This document shows, in pieces, positions 8,403 through 15,365 of a stretch of DNA of 15,770 bases. The DNA lies in assembly GCA_045600045.1 (NCBI GenBank), contig JAZRXD010000017.1, positions 1 through 15,770 of the forward strand, given 5' to 3'. The stretch is from UBA1715 sp045600045 (GTDB taxonomy: Bacteria > Bacteroidota > Bacteroidia > Bacteroidales > UBA1715). Made by a program: the position numbers and the translations under genes. The notes under the pieces were generated by a model. That model made no database searches and had not been told where the DNA came from. It saw only the letters and a program-made list of their open reading frames with translations. The stretch's first letter is position 1. Each line of letters opens with the position of its first letter.

Positions 8403-9704
8403 TTGTCTGACGTAGCAATAAAAATAGAAAATTTGAGTAAGCAATACCGTTTGGGTGTTGTTTCCACAGGAACATTGTCGCATGATTTGAATCGTTGGTG
8501 GGCAACAAAAATATTGCGTAAGGAAGATCCATATTTAAAAATAGGAGAAGTGAACGATCGAACAACCAAGGGATGTTCCGATTACGTATGGGCTTTGAAA
8601 GACATAAATATGGAAATCAAACAAGGTGACGTAGTGGGGATTATTGGAAAAAACGGTGCAGGCAAATCTACTTTGTTAAAACTACTTTCTCGGGTTACGG
8701 CGCCTACGACAGGGACTATAAAATATAAAGGCAGAATTGCTTCGTTGTTGGAAGTTGGAACAGGTTTCCATCCAGAAATGACAGGACGAGAAAATATCTA
8801 TATGAATGGAGCCATAATGGGGATGTCTCGTGCGGAAATTACCCGTAAACTCGACGAAATTGTTGACTTCTCTGGTTGTGAACGTTATCTGGACACTCCC
8901 GTAAAACGATATTCTTCGGGTATGACAGTTCGTTTAGGTTTTGCCATTGCGGCACATATTGAACCAGATATTCTTGTGGTGGATGAGGTTTTAGCAGTTG
9001 GCGATGCCGAGTTTCAAAAGAAAGCCATTGGCAAAATGCAAGACGTGAGTAAAGGCGAGGGAAGAACCGTACTGTTTGTGAGTCATAATATGACGAGTAT
9101 TAAACAACTATGTAATGTTGGTTACGTTTTACATAATGGCTCTGTACAATACTCTGGAGATGTGAAAGATGCGGTAGAATTTTATATAGGAGAAGGAGGT
9201 TCTTCTGAAAATCAATATTTTGATGATTTATCAACAGCTCCTGGTAATGAGGTTATTCGAATAAAATCTTTTGAAATATTTGCGTCAAATGAAGCAAATC
9301 AAATCAATATAGAAACTGGAATTACCTTTCGTTTAGCATTTATGTGCTATAAAGAAAATGCAATGCTTGATGTTGATATGACAGTAGTAACATTAGATAA
9401 TGTTGTTGTTTTTCAGGTTGGTCAGGTTTTGGGAGCAGTTGGTGAAAAAGATTCTAAAATAGGATTATATACAGTTGATTTTAGAATTAATCCGTATACA
9501 ATAAACGCAGGAAAATATAAAGCAGAAATCTTTTTCGGAGAAAATCAAAAGTATGTGGTTTTTTCAGGATTTGAGCAAAATTTTGAGGTTGAAAACACTT
9601 TGACGGATAGGGGGTATAACCAAGGTGTATTGCCAGGCTTGTTACGTCCTAAAAATAATTTTAAGATTGTTTATGAAGGAGACATATATAATTCAATTAC
9701 CTAA
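8403..9704 (+). CDS. Wzt-type ABC transporter ATPase for polysaccharide export
   Basis: A 433-residue ATP-binding subunit of a polysaccharide ABC exporter (Wzt/TagH type), acting at the inner membrane with a Wzm-type permease. The nucleotide-binding domain covers about residues 1-245: Walker A GKNGAGKST (82-90), signature SSGMTVR (171-177), Walker B with D194-E195 (VVDEVLAVGD) and switch His H228 (FVSHN). The segment after about residue 280 resembles the beta-sandwich C-terminal domain by which long Wzt proteins bind the modified end of O-antigen; this is judged from layout and length. Start: TTG at 8403 giving MSDVAIKIENLSKQYRLG. An in-frame TGA two codons upstream and the lack of an ATG before the domain is well under way make this start almost forced. 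No permease gene is in the window. The end overlaps the next gene by 32 bases, so they are likely co-transcribed. Confidence 0.92.
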   Translation: MSDVAIKIENLSKQYRLGVVSTGTLSHDLNRWWATKILRKEDPYLKIGEVNDRTTKGCSDYVWALKDINMEIKQGDVVGIIGKNGAGKSTLLKLLSRVTAPTTGTIKYKGRIASLLEVGTGFHPEMTGRENIYMNGAIMGMSRAEITRKLDEIVDFSGCERYLDTPVKRYSSGMTVRLGFAIAAHIEPDILVVDEVLAVGDAEFQKKAIGKMQDVSKGEGRTVLFVSHNMTSIKQLCNVGYVLHNGSVQYSGDVKDAVEFYIGEGGSSENQYFDDLSTAPGNEVIRIKSFEIFASNEANQINIETGITFRLAFMCYKENAMLDVDMTVVTLDNVVVFQVGQVLGAVGEKDSKIGLYTVDFRINPYTINAGKYKAEIFFGENQKYVVFSGFEQNFEVENTLTDRGYNQGVLPGLLRPKNNFKIVYEGDIYNSIT

Positions 9705-10071
9705 GATTTTGGATAAACGTGGAAATCTTTCTTTTATAGAAGAGGAAACTCATATTCCATTCAAGATTGAGCGTTCATTTTGGATATATGATGTACCAGG
9801 TGGTGAATCTCGTGGAGGACATGCGTATAAAGAATCGGAGGAATTTATTGTCGCTTTGTCTGGTAGTTTTGATGTGGTGTTGGATGATGGTAACGAAAAA
9901 AAGACATTTCATTTAAATCGTTCGTATTATGGCTTGTATGTCCCTAAAATGATATGGCGTGAGATGAACAATTTTTCAACTAATTCATTGGCGTTAGTGT
10001 TATCTTCTACTCAATATGATGAGAATGATTATATTCGAGATTATGATAGTTTTAAGATGATGACAAAATGA
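9673..10071 (+). CDS. FdtA/QdtA-type sugar 3,4-ketoisomerase paralogue 1 (His-to-Tyr in active-site motif)
   Basis: A 132-residue single cupin domain of the FdtA/QdtA (WxcM C-terminal-like) family, whose characterised members move the keto group of dTDP-4-keto-6-deoxyglucose from C4 to C3 ahead of transamination. Family blocks seen: RGNLSFIEE, YDVPGGESRGGHAYK, GSFDVVLDDG, YGLYVPKMIWREM and YDENDYIRDYDSF. In characterised enzymes the motif is RGxHAHK with two active-site His; here it is H50-A-Y52, so the second His is Tyr. The protein may have altered stereochemistry, be inactive alone, or work with the next gene's product. Start: the ATG at 9673 (MKETYIIQLPKI), inside the end of the ABC ATPase gene; a longer reading from 9625 lies wholly within that gene and lacks family similarity. 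The stop overlaps the next ATG (ATGA). Confidence 0.85.
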   Translation: MKETYIIQLPKILDKRGNLSFIEEETHIPFKIERSFWIYDVPGGESRGGHAYKESEEFIVALSGSFDVVLDDGNEKKTFHLNRSYYGLYVPKMIWREMNNFSTNSLALVLSSTQYDENDYIRDYDSFKMMTK

Positions 10072-10481
10072 AGAATACCACGATATATGATTGTAAAGTT
10101 ATAGATTTGGGAAAATGTCATCAAATCAAGGGAAATATAACGGTAATTGAAAATAATACAGATGTCCCTTTTGACGTGAAACGTGTATATTACCTATATG
10201 ATGTGCCAGGTGGGGAAACGCGCGGAGGCCATGCACATAAAGCTTTACAACAGTTGATAGTTGCAGCAAGTGGTTCTTTTACAGTTGTGTTAAGTGATGG
10301 GAAAGAAAAAAGAGCTGTGACTTTAAATAGACCATATCAAGGGCTGTATGTGGTTCCTGGAATTTGGCGTGAATTGGAAGATTTTTCCTCTGGTTCTGTG
10401 TGTCTTGTTTTGGCTTCAGAAAAATATGATGAAGCTGATTATATACGAGATTATAATGATTTTTTAATTTATAAGAAATGA
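10068..10481 (+). CDS. FdtA/QdtA-type sugar 3,4-ketoisomerase paralogue 2
   Basis: A 137-residue cupin of the same family as the preceding gene and clearly paralogous to it. It shares YDVPGGExRGGHAxK, the GSFxVVLxDG strand, LNRxYxGLYV and the C-terminal YDExDYIRDYxxF. Here the active-site motif is intact (H55-A-H57), so this copy is the better candidate for the catalytic isomerase forming dTDP-3-keto-6-deoxy-galactose or -glucose. Which epimer forms (FdtA gives the Fuc3N branch, QdtA the Qui3N branch) cannot be decided by eye. The ATG overlaps the previous stop by four bases, and its own stop overlaps the next ATG in the same way, a pattern of translational coupling. The substrate would come from dTDP-glucose synthase and 4,6-dehydratase, neither of which is in the window. 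Confidence 0.88.
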   Translation: MKNTTIYDCKVIDLGKCHQIKGNITVIENNTDVPFDVKRVYYLYDVPGGETRGGHAHKALQQLIVAASGSFTVVLSDGKEKRAVTLNRPYQGLYVVPGIWRELEDFSSGSVCLVLASEKYDEADYIRDYNDFLIYKK

Positions 10482-10933
10482 TACACCAATTGTCAGATTG
10501 TCAAGCTTCAATACCAGAATCATCTAATGTCTGGCAGTTCTGTGTTGTATTGCCTCATGCTAGCATAGGCGAAAATTGTAATATATGTAGTCATTGTTTT
10601 GTGGAGAATGATGTTGTAGTTGGTAATAATGTTACAATAAAGAGTGGTGTGCAATTATGGGATGGCATAAGAATAGAAGACGATGTTTTTATTGGTCCTA
10701 ATGTGTCATTTACTAATGACAAGTATCCTCGTTCAAAGCAATATCCTGAATCTTTTGAAAGAACAACAATAAAAAAAGGAACTTCTATAGGAGCTGGTTC
10801 GGTTGTTGTCTGTGGAGTGGAGATCGGAGAACGTGCTATGGTAGGGGCAGGAAGTGTTGTTACAAAGAATATCCCAGCTGGGGAGTTGTGGGTTGGAAAT
10901 CCTGCTAAATTTGTTAGAAAAATAGAAGAATGA
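10478..10933 (+). CDS. Hexapeptide-repeat sugar N-acyltransferase (FdtC/QdtC/WlbB-like)
   Basis: A 151-residue left-handed beta-helix acyltransferase, expected to acetylate the 3-amino group of a dTDP-amino-deoxyhexose using acetyl-CoA. Hexapeptide repeats run through most of the protein (ASIGENCNI, VVVGNNVTI, TSIGAGSVVV, AMVGAGSVVT). The diagnostic stretch is WDGIRIEDDVFIGPNVSFTN followed by DKYPRSK (residues 61-87), typical of QdtC/WlbB-type amino-sugar acetyltransferases, and the end is the usual GNPAKFVRKI. It sits between the ketoisomerases and the aminotransferase, and its ATG and stop overlap those neighbours by four bases, which supports the amino-sugar role over a serine or maltose acetyltransferase. 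The acyl group could be other than acetyl. Confidence 0.85.
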   Translation: MIHQLSDCQASIPESSNVWQFCVVLPHASIGENCNICSHCFVENDVVVGNNVTIKSGVQLWDGIRIEDDVFIGPNVSFTNDKYPRSKQYPESFERTTIKKGTSIGAGSVVVCGVEIGERAMVGAGSVVTKNIPAGELWVGNPAKFVRKIEE

Positions 10934-12027
10934 TAAAATTCCTTGATTTACAGAAAATAACAGAAAAATATAAAGATGAAATTCACAACGCAGTAAGTCG
11001 TGTTGTGGATTCTGGATGGTATTTGCAAGGAGAAGAAAATGCTCGTTTTGAAAGCGAGTATGCCCATTATATAGGAACAAACTATTGTGTTGGATGTGCC
11101 AATGGCTTAGATGCTCTTATATGGATATTTCGAGCTTATATGGAGATGGGAGTAATGCAAAAAGGTGATGAGGTCATTGTTCCGGCAAATACTTATATAG
11201 CCACTATATTAGCGATTACAGAAAATGGATTAAAACCTGTTCTTGTAGAACCATCTATAGAAACATATCAAATTGTTGATTCAAAAATTGAAGAAGCAAT
11301 AACGAAGAAAACAAAAGCTATTTGTATAGTTCATTTGTATGGTCAATGTGCATATACGGAGAAAATAGGTGACTTTTGTAAAAAGTATAATTTGAAATTA
11401 ATAGAAGATAATGCCCAAGCACATGGGTGTTTATACAAAGGGAAACGAACGGGATCGTTGGGCGATGCTGCTGGACATAGTTTTTATCCTGGAAAAAATC
11501 TTGGAGCATTAGGAGATGGAGGTGCTGTAACAACCAATGATGAGAATTTGGCAAAAATTATTCGCTCTTTAGCAAATTATGGCTCATCAAAAAAATATGT
11601 ATTTGATTATGTAGGGCGTAATAGCCGTTTGGACGAAATTCAGGCTGCGATATTATCGGTAAAATTGAAACATCTTGATGATGATAATAATGCCCGCAGA
11701 AAAGTAGCTAAACAGTATTTGGATGGAATAACTAATTCTATGATTATTCTTCCCAAGGTGACAGATTGGACGTCTCATGTTTTTCACATTTTCCCGATTC
11801 GTTGTAAAAAACGTGATGAATTGCAGAAGTATTTGGCAGAAAATGGTGTACAAACATTAATCCATTATCCTATACCACCTCATAAACAAAAGTGTTATTC
11901 GGAATGGAATCATTTTTCTTATCCTATAACCGAACAAATACATAACGAAGAGTTAAGTTTGCCGATAAGTCAGGTGATAACAGACGAAGAAATAGAAAAA
12001 ATTGTAAATTTGATACATGATTTTTAA
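10930..12027 (+). CDS. DegT/DnrJ/EryC1/StrS aminotransferase (FdtB/QdtB-like)
   Basis: A 365-residue PLP-dependent sugar aminotransferase, probably converting the 3-keto sugar made by the ketoisomerase into a dTDP-3-amino-3,6-dideoxyhexose with glutamate as donor. Family marks: an N-terminal FLDLQKI segment, GCANGLDAL (55-63) for the phosphate end, PANTYIATILAI (85-96), EDNAQAHG (159-166) with Asp and Gln of the PLP ring pocket, Schiff-base lysine K189 in FYPGKNLGALGDGG, and the NSRLDEIQAAIL block near residue 235. Length is typical. The start overlaps the previous stop (ATGA), and the end overlaps the exported-protein gene by 11 bases. The locus is comparable to S-layer or O-antigen Fuc3NAc/Qui3NAc clusters. 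A DegT-family enzyme, PorR, is also needed for A-LPS in Porphyromonas; whether this one plays that role is speculation. Confidence 0.9.
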   Translation: MIKFLDLQKITEKYKDEIHNAVSRVVDSGWYLQGEENARFESEYAHYIGTNYCVGCANGLDALIWIFRAYMEMGVMQKGDEVIVPANTYIATILAITENGLKPVLVEPSIETYQIVDSKIEEAITKKTKAICIVHLYGQCAYTEKIGDFCKKYNLKLIEDNAQAHGCLYKGKRTGSLGDAAGHSFYPGKNLGALGDGGAVTTNDENLAKIIRSLANYGSSKKYVFDYVGRNSRLDEIQAAILSVKLKHLDDDNNARRKVAKQYLDGITNSMIILPKVTDWTSHVFHIFPIRCKKRDELQKYLAENGVQTLIHYPIPPHKQKCYSEWNHFSYPITEQIHNEELSLPISQVITDEEIEKIVNLIHDF

Positions 12028-15000
12028 TAAGAAATATATACGTCTTATTTTATTGAGCACACTGATTATTGTGTTTACGTCATATTATACATTTGCCCAA
12101 ATAGCAAATCCTACAGATATAAATGGTATATCAGCTTGGTGGTGTGCTGATTCTGTTCAACAAGAAACCGAAACATACGTTTCGTTATGGAATAATATTG
12201 TAAATTCAGGAATTTCGGTTTCTCAACCTCTTATTGAAAATTCACCAAAACTCATAAAAAATGTAGAGCAATTAAATAATCATTCTGTTTTGCGTTTTGA
12301 TGGAAATGATTACTTGGATGGTGGAAATATATTGAATGTAGGGAAGCTAGGACAAACTGCATTTGTTGTAGCTAAATCTGTTGGTGCTAACGGCTGTTTC
12401 TTTGCTAAATCCTTGGCTGGTTTAGGCAATAGCCGATATTATTGTATGTATGAAAATTCAAAACCTACATTTTTGATTCAATTTACGAAAGATTATTATG
12501 GACCTATAGGTGTTTCACGGACTAACAATTATGAACAATTTTCGACAATAATAGATGGCATACAGGGTAGTATGTCTTTCTTTCAAAATAAGATTGGAAT
12601 GCAAACAAAAGAAACATTTCAAGTTGCCTATAATTTTGTTTCTTCTTTCAATTTTTTAGTCGGAGCATATAATAATACATCAGGAACTTTGCCGCCCAAT
12701 ACTAGTTATTATTTAAACGGCGATATCGCCGAACTTATTTTCTACGAAAGACCTCTTTCCAATTTGGAACGACAATCGGTAGAAAACTATCTTCGTTCAA
12801 AATATTTCCCAGGAACAGAACGGGAACAATTTTCGTTGGGAGATGATATTGAGCAACCATATAGTTTGAAGCCCATAGTGTTATCAGTACCGAATCGTAG
12901 CTACTTTACAACATATAGTTGGAGTACGGGTGAGAACATACAAGGTATTACAGTTCGAAAATCTGATTTGTATAGCGTATTTGTTACCGATGATTGGGGA
13001 TATGAATATGTTGATACAATTAATGTTACAATGCCAGAAATTCATTATATTCCTAATCAAACAATTTGCGACGGGCAATCAGTTTTGTGGGATTGTGGAT
13101 TAAGCGGGGATTATACCTATCGTTGGAGTTCTGGCGAAACTTCGCAATCTATTTCAATAACTAAAGCCGGAAATTATGCGGTTACTGTTACAGACAAGGA
13201 TGGATATTCGTTGACATCGGATACTGTAACGATTTTTGTTGATGATTTCTCGACGAATGCAAGTTTGGGTGCGGATACATCTATTTGTTCGGGTAATTTT
13301 ATCGGTTTGAAAACTCGTTCAGAAGATGCAAAACATTATTTGTGGAATACAGGAGATACAACATCGACAATTATAGTTCAAACGGAAGGCGTTTATTCTG
13401 TTGCTGTTTCTGATAAGTTTGGTTGTGTTGCAACTGACGATGTTCAAATTTCGATTAAAGGTGTAGCACCTGTGGTTCGTTTAGTTTCACAATATCATTG
13501 TTTAGGTGACACAACAGAATTGATTTCAAATTCTTATACAACCGATAATACACTAATTACACAAACAAGTTGGGTGTTTGGAAATGATACACTTTGGGGA
13601 ACAACACAACAATGCATTTTTGAGACCGACGGTTCGTTTCCTATAACTTTGATGGTTGAAAATGAAGTAGGTTGTGCACAGTCTTTGATCGATACAATAG
13701 ATATTTATCCAGCTCCAGTTGTTCGGTTTGCTCCAAAAATTTCGTGTCAATATACTGCAAATGATATTGTATCTCAGTCAAGTATAAAAAGTGGATCAAT
13801 TGAAGCATATCAGTGGATTTTTCAAGATAAAAAATCAGCAGATTCCTATATAACATTTGGCTCGGAAGAAGTCGGAAAATATCCTGTCTGTCTTCGTGTT
13901 ACGTCTGATAAAGGTTGCATAAACGAAACAACGGATACTGTAGTTGTACGTCCTTCAACTAAGATAGAATTTGTTCATACAACTCCGTGTGTTGGTGATA
14001 CGGTATTGTTTTTTGATGCAACAAATTATCAATCTCAAAATGAGATGCTTGATGGATTTTGGTTGTTCGATTCAAAAAAATATATGTATAATGAAGTGTT
14101 TGGTGTAAAGGTGTCGGATACGTTGCAGCATCCTGTCAGTCTACATATTAGGACGTTTAATGGATGTGAAAATATAGCAAGGGATACGATTTTTGCTCAT
14201 GATTTGCCACGTCCATCAGTTGCTGATACGGTATATGGTTGTCGTGGATCTGAGGTTTTGTTATCCGATATGGGAATGTCGGTTGATTCTATTCGTGAAT
14301 ATAAATGGACAATCAATGGAGGTTATTCCTTTGAAAAAAAGCCAGTTGTTGATTTTTTAGAAAGTGGTGTTTATCCGTATTCGTTACTATTGACAACGAT
14401 GTATGATTGTTCTAATCAGACACATGGAGTTATTGTAGTGGAAGATTTTCCTAAAGCAGATTTTAGTTTTTATCCAGAATATGGGGCGGCTCCGTTGGAA
14501 GTAGAGTTTACCAATTTGTCGGAAAATGCTGTAGATTACCGGTGGACATTTGAACAAACTGTTGTTTCAGAAGAGGAAAGTCCTGTATACATTTTTGAAG
14601 ATAAAGCACGTTCGTACGCAAAAATGCGTGCGTCATCGAAACATGGATGTGCGGATTCTGTTACGAAATATATTCCAGTGCAAATATCGGATATGAGATT
14701 GCAAGTAACTAATGTGGAAGCAATTCTTCAAAATGGAAAGGTTCAATATACAGTTCAAGTACTGAATACGGGAAATGATAATATTCCAGAAATTGAATTA
14801 ACTCTTAGTAGTTCCGATTTCCCGTCTTTGATTGAAACTTGGTATGGTTCTTTGAAACCGAATAATGTGCTGACGTATACATTTTCAGTAAAAACATCTA
14901 CGATAGATAATGAAATCCCATCGTATGTATGTGCTACAGCGTCAATTTCGGCAAAGAATCAGACATATTACAGCAATCAATTCTGTAAAGACAACACGGG

Positions 15001-15259
15001 AGAATTTACGGTGTATCATATTTCTCCAAATCCTGTAGAAAAATACGCAACACTTGCATTTTCGACAAAACAAAAAGGTAGTGTAACTATTGATTGTATT
15101 GATGGAAATGGGAAAGTCCGTCTATCTCAAGAATTTACGGATGTCTCTGCTGGATATCATTCTTTAATGTTCGACGTTAGTTCTTTACCATCAGGTCGAT
15201 ATGTGTTCCAAGTTAAACAAGGAAATAAAAAAGAAGCGGTAGCGATGGTGAAACAGTGA
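12017..15259 (+). CDS. Large exported multidomain protein with T9SS type A sorting domain
   Basis: A 1080-residue secreted or surface-anchored protein of unknown specific function. Residues 1-28 form a signal peptide (KK, hydrophobic core, cleavage near TFAQ). About 30-265 resembles a LamG/concanavalin-like sandwich (ISAWWCADS, VLRFDGNDYLDGG, LNGDIAELIFYERPLS). Three short Ig-like repeats of the form YxWSTGExxQxI..GxYxVxVTD start near 300, 368 and 441. Five PKD-like units follow from about 484, 565, 647, 731 and 813, several opening with a CxGDT/CxG motif and ending in a GC motif. A CARDB-like segment covers about 892-985. The C-terminus (1000-1080), starting YHISPNP and ending SLPSGRYVFQV with a final AMVKQ, is a T9SS type A sorting domain. 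No enzyme active site was recognised. Start: the ATG at 12017 overlaps the aminotransferase end by 11 bases and leads straight into the signal peptide, suggesting coupling to the sugar genes. Confidence 0.9.
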   Translation: MIFNKKYIRLILLSTLIIVFTSYYTFAQIANPTDINGISAWWCADSVQQETETYVSLWNNIVNSGISVSQPLIENSPKLIKNVEQLNNHSVLRFDGNDYLDGGNILNVGKLGQTAFVVAKSVGANGCFFAKSLAGLGNSRYYCMYENSKPTFLIQFTKDYYGPIGVSRTNNYEQFSTIIDGIQGSMSFFQNKIGMQTKETFQVAYNFVSSFNFLVGAYNNTSGTLPPNTSYYLNGDIAELIFYERPLSNLERQSVENYLRSKYFPGTEREQFSLGDDIEQPYSLKPIVLSVPNRSYFTTYSWSTGENIQGITVRKSDLYSVFVTDDWGYEYVDTINVTMPEIHYIPNQTICDGQSVLWDCGLSGDYTYRWSSGETSQSISITKAGNYAVTVTDKDGYSLTSDTVTIFVDDFSTNASLGADTSICSGNFIGLKTRSEDAKHYLWNTGDTTSTIIVQTEGVYSVAVSDKFGCVATDDVQISIKGVAPVVRLVSQYHCLGDTTELISNSYTTDNTLITQTSWVFGNDTLWGTTQQCIFETDGSFPITLMVENEVGCAQSLIDTIDIYPAPVVRFAPKISCQYTANDIVSQSSIKSGSIEAYQWIFQDKKSADSYITFGSEEVGKYPVCLRVTSDKGCINETTDTVVVRPSTKIEFVHTTPCVGDTVLFFDATNYQSQNEMLDGFWLFDSKKYMYNEVFGVKVSDTLQHPVSLHIRTFNGCENIARDTIFAHDLPRPSVADTVYGCRGSEVLLSDMGMSVDSIREYKWTINGGYSFEKKPVVDFLESGVYPYSLLLTTMYDCSNQTHGVIVVEDFPKADFSFYPEYGAAPLEVEFTNLSENAVDYRWTFEQTVVSEEESPVYIFEDKARSYAKMRASSKHGCADSVTKYIPVQISDMRLQVTNVEAILQNGKVQYTVQVLNTGNDNIPEIELTLSSSDFPSLIETWYGSLKPNNVLTYTFSVKTSTIDNEIPSYVCATASISAKNQTYYSNQFCKDNTGEFTVYHISPNPVEKYATLAFSTKQKGSVTIDCIDGNGKVRLSQEFTDVSAGYHSLMFDVSSLPSGRYVFQVKQGNKKEAVAMVKQ

Positions 15260-15311
15260 GAGGAAATTTCTATTCGTTTGATTTTAGTATTTTGGATTTA
15301 TGTCAAATGGG

Positions 15312-15329
15312 ATTTTTGTTATATTTACA
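15312..15329 (+). promoter_or_regulatory. Candidate promoter before the glycosyltransferase gene
   Basis: ATTTTTGTTATATTTACA contains TATATTTA (15320-15327), close to the TAnnTTTG -7 consensus, and differs at only two bases from the box at 8344-8361. It lies about 30 bases upstream of the glycosyltransferase ATG. A TTTG at 15291-15294 is rather far (25 bases) to be a standard -33 element. Confidence 0.4.
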
Positions 15330-15340
15330 TATATAAATAA

Positions 15341-15365
15341 TTGAATTGAATAGAATAGAATGGAA
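15341..15365 (+). repeat. Degenerate pentanucleotide repeat over a start codon
   Basis: Five consecutive units TTGAA, TTGAA, TAGAA, TAGAA, TGGAA share the pattern TNGAA and run into the glycosyltransferase start codon, whose A ends the fourth unit and whose TG begins the fifth. The repeat is short and imperfect and may be chance in AT-rich DNA. Confidence 0.5.

Noticed and set aside
15260..15311. Possible terminator after the exported-protein gene
   Set aside because: Only a short palindrome (GAAATTTC) is present, with no stable stem or T-tract, so readthrough into the glycosyltransferase gene remains possible.
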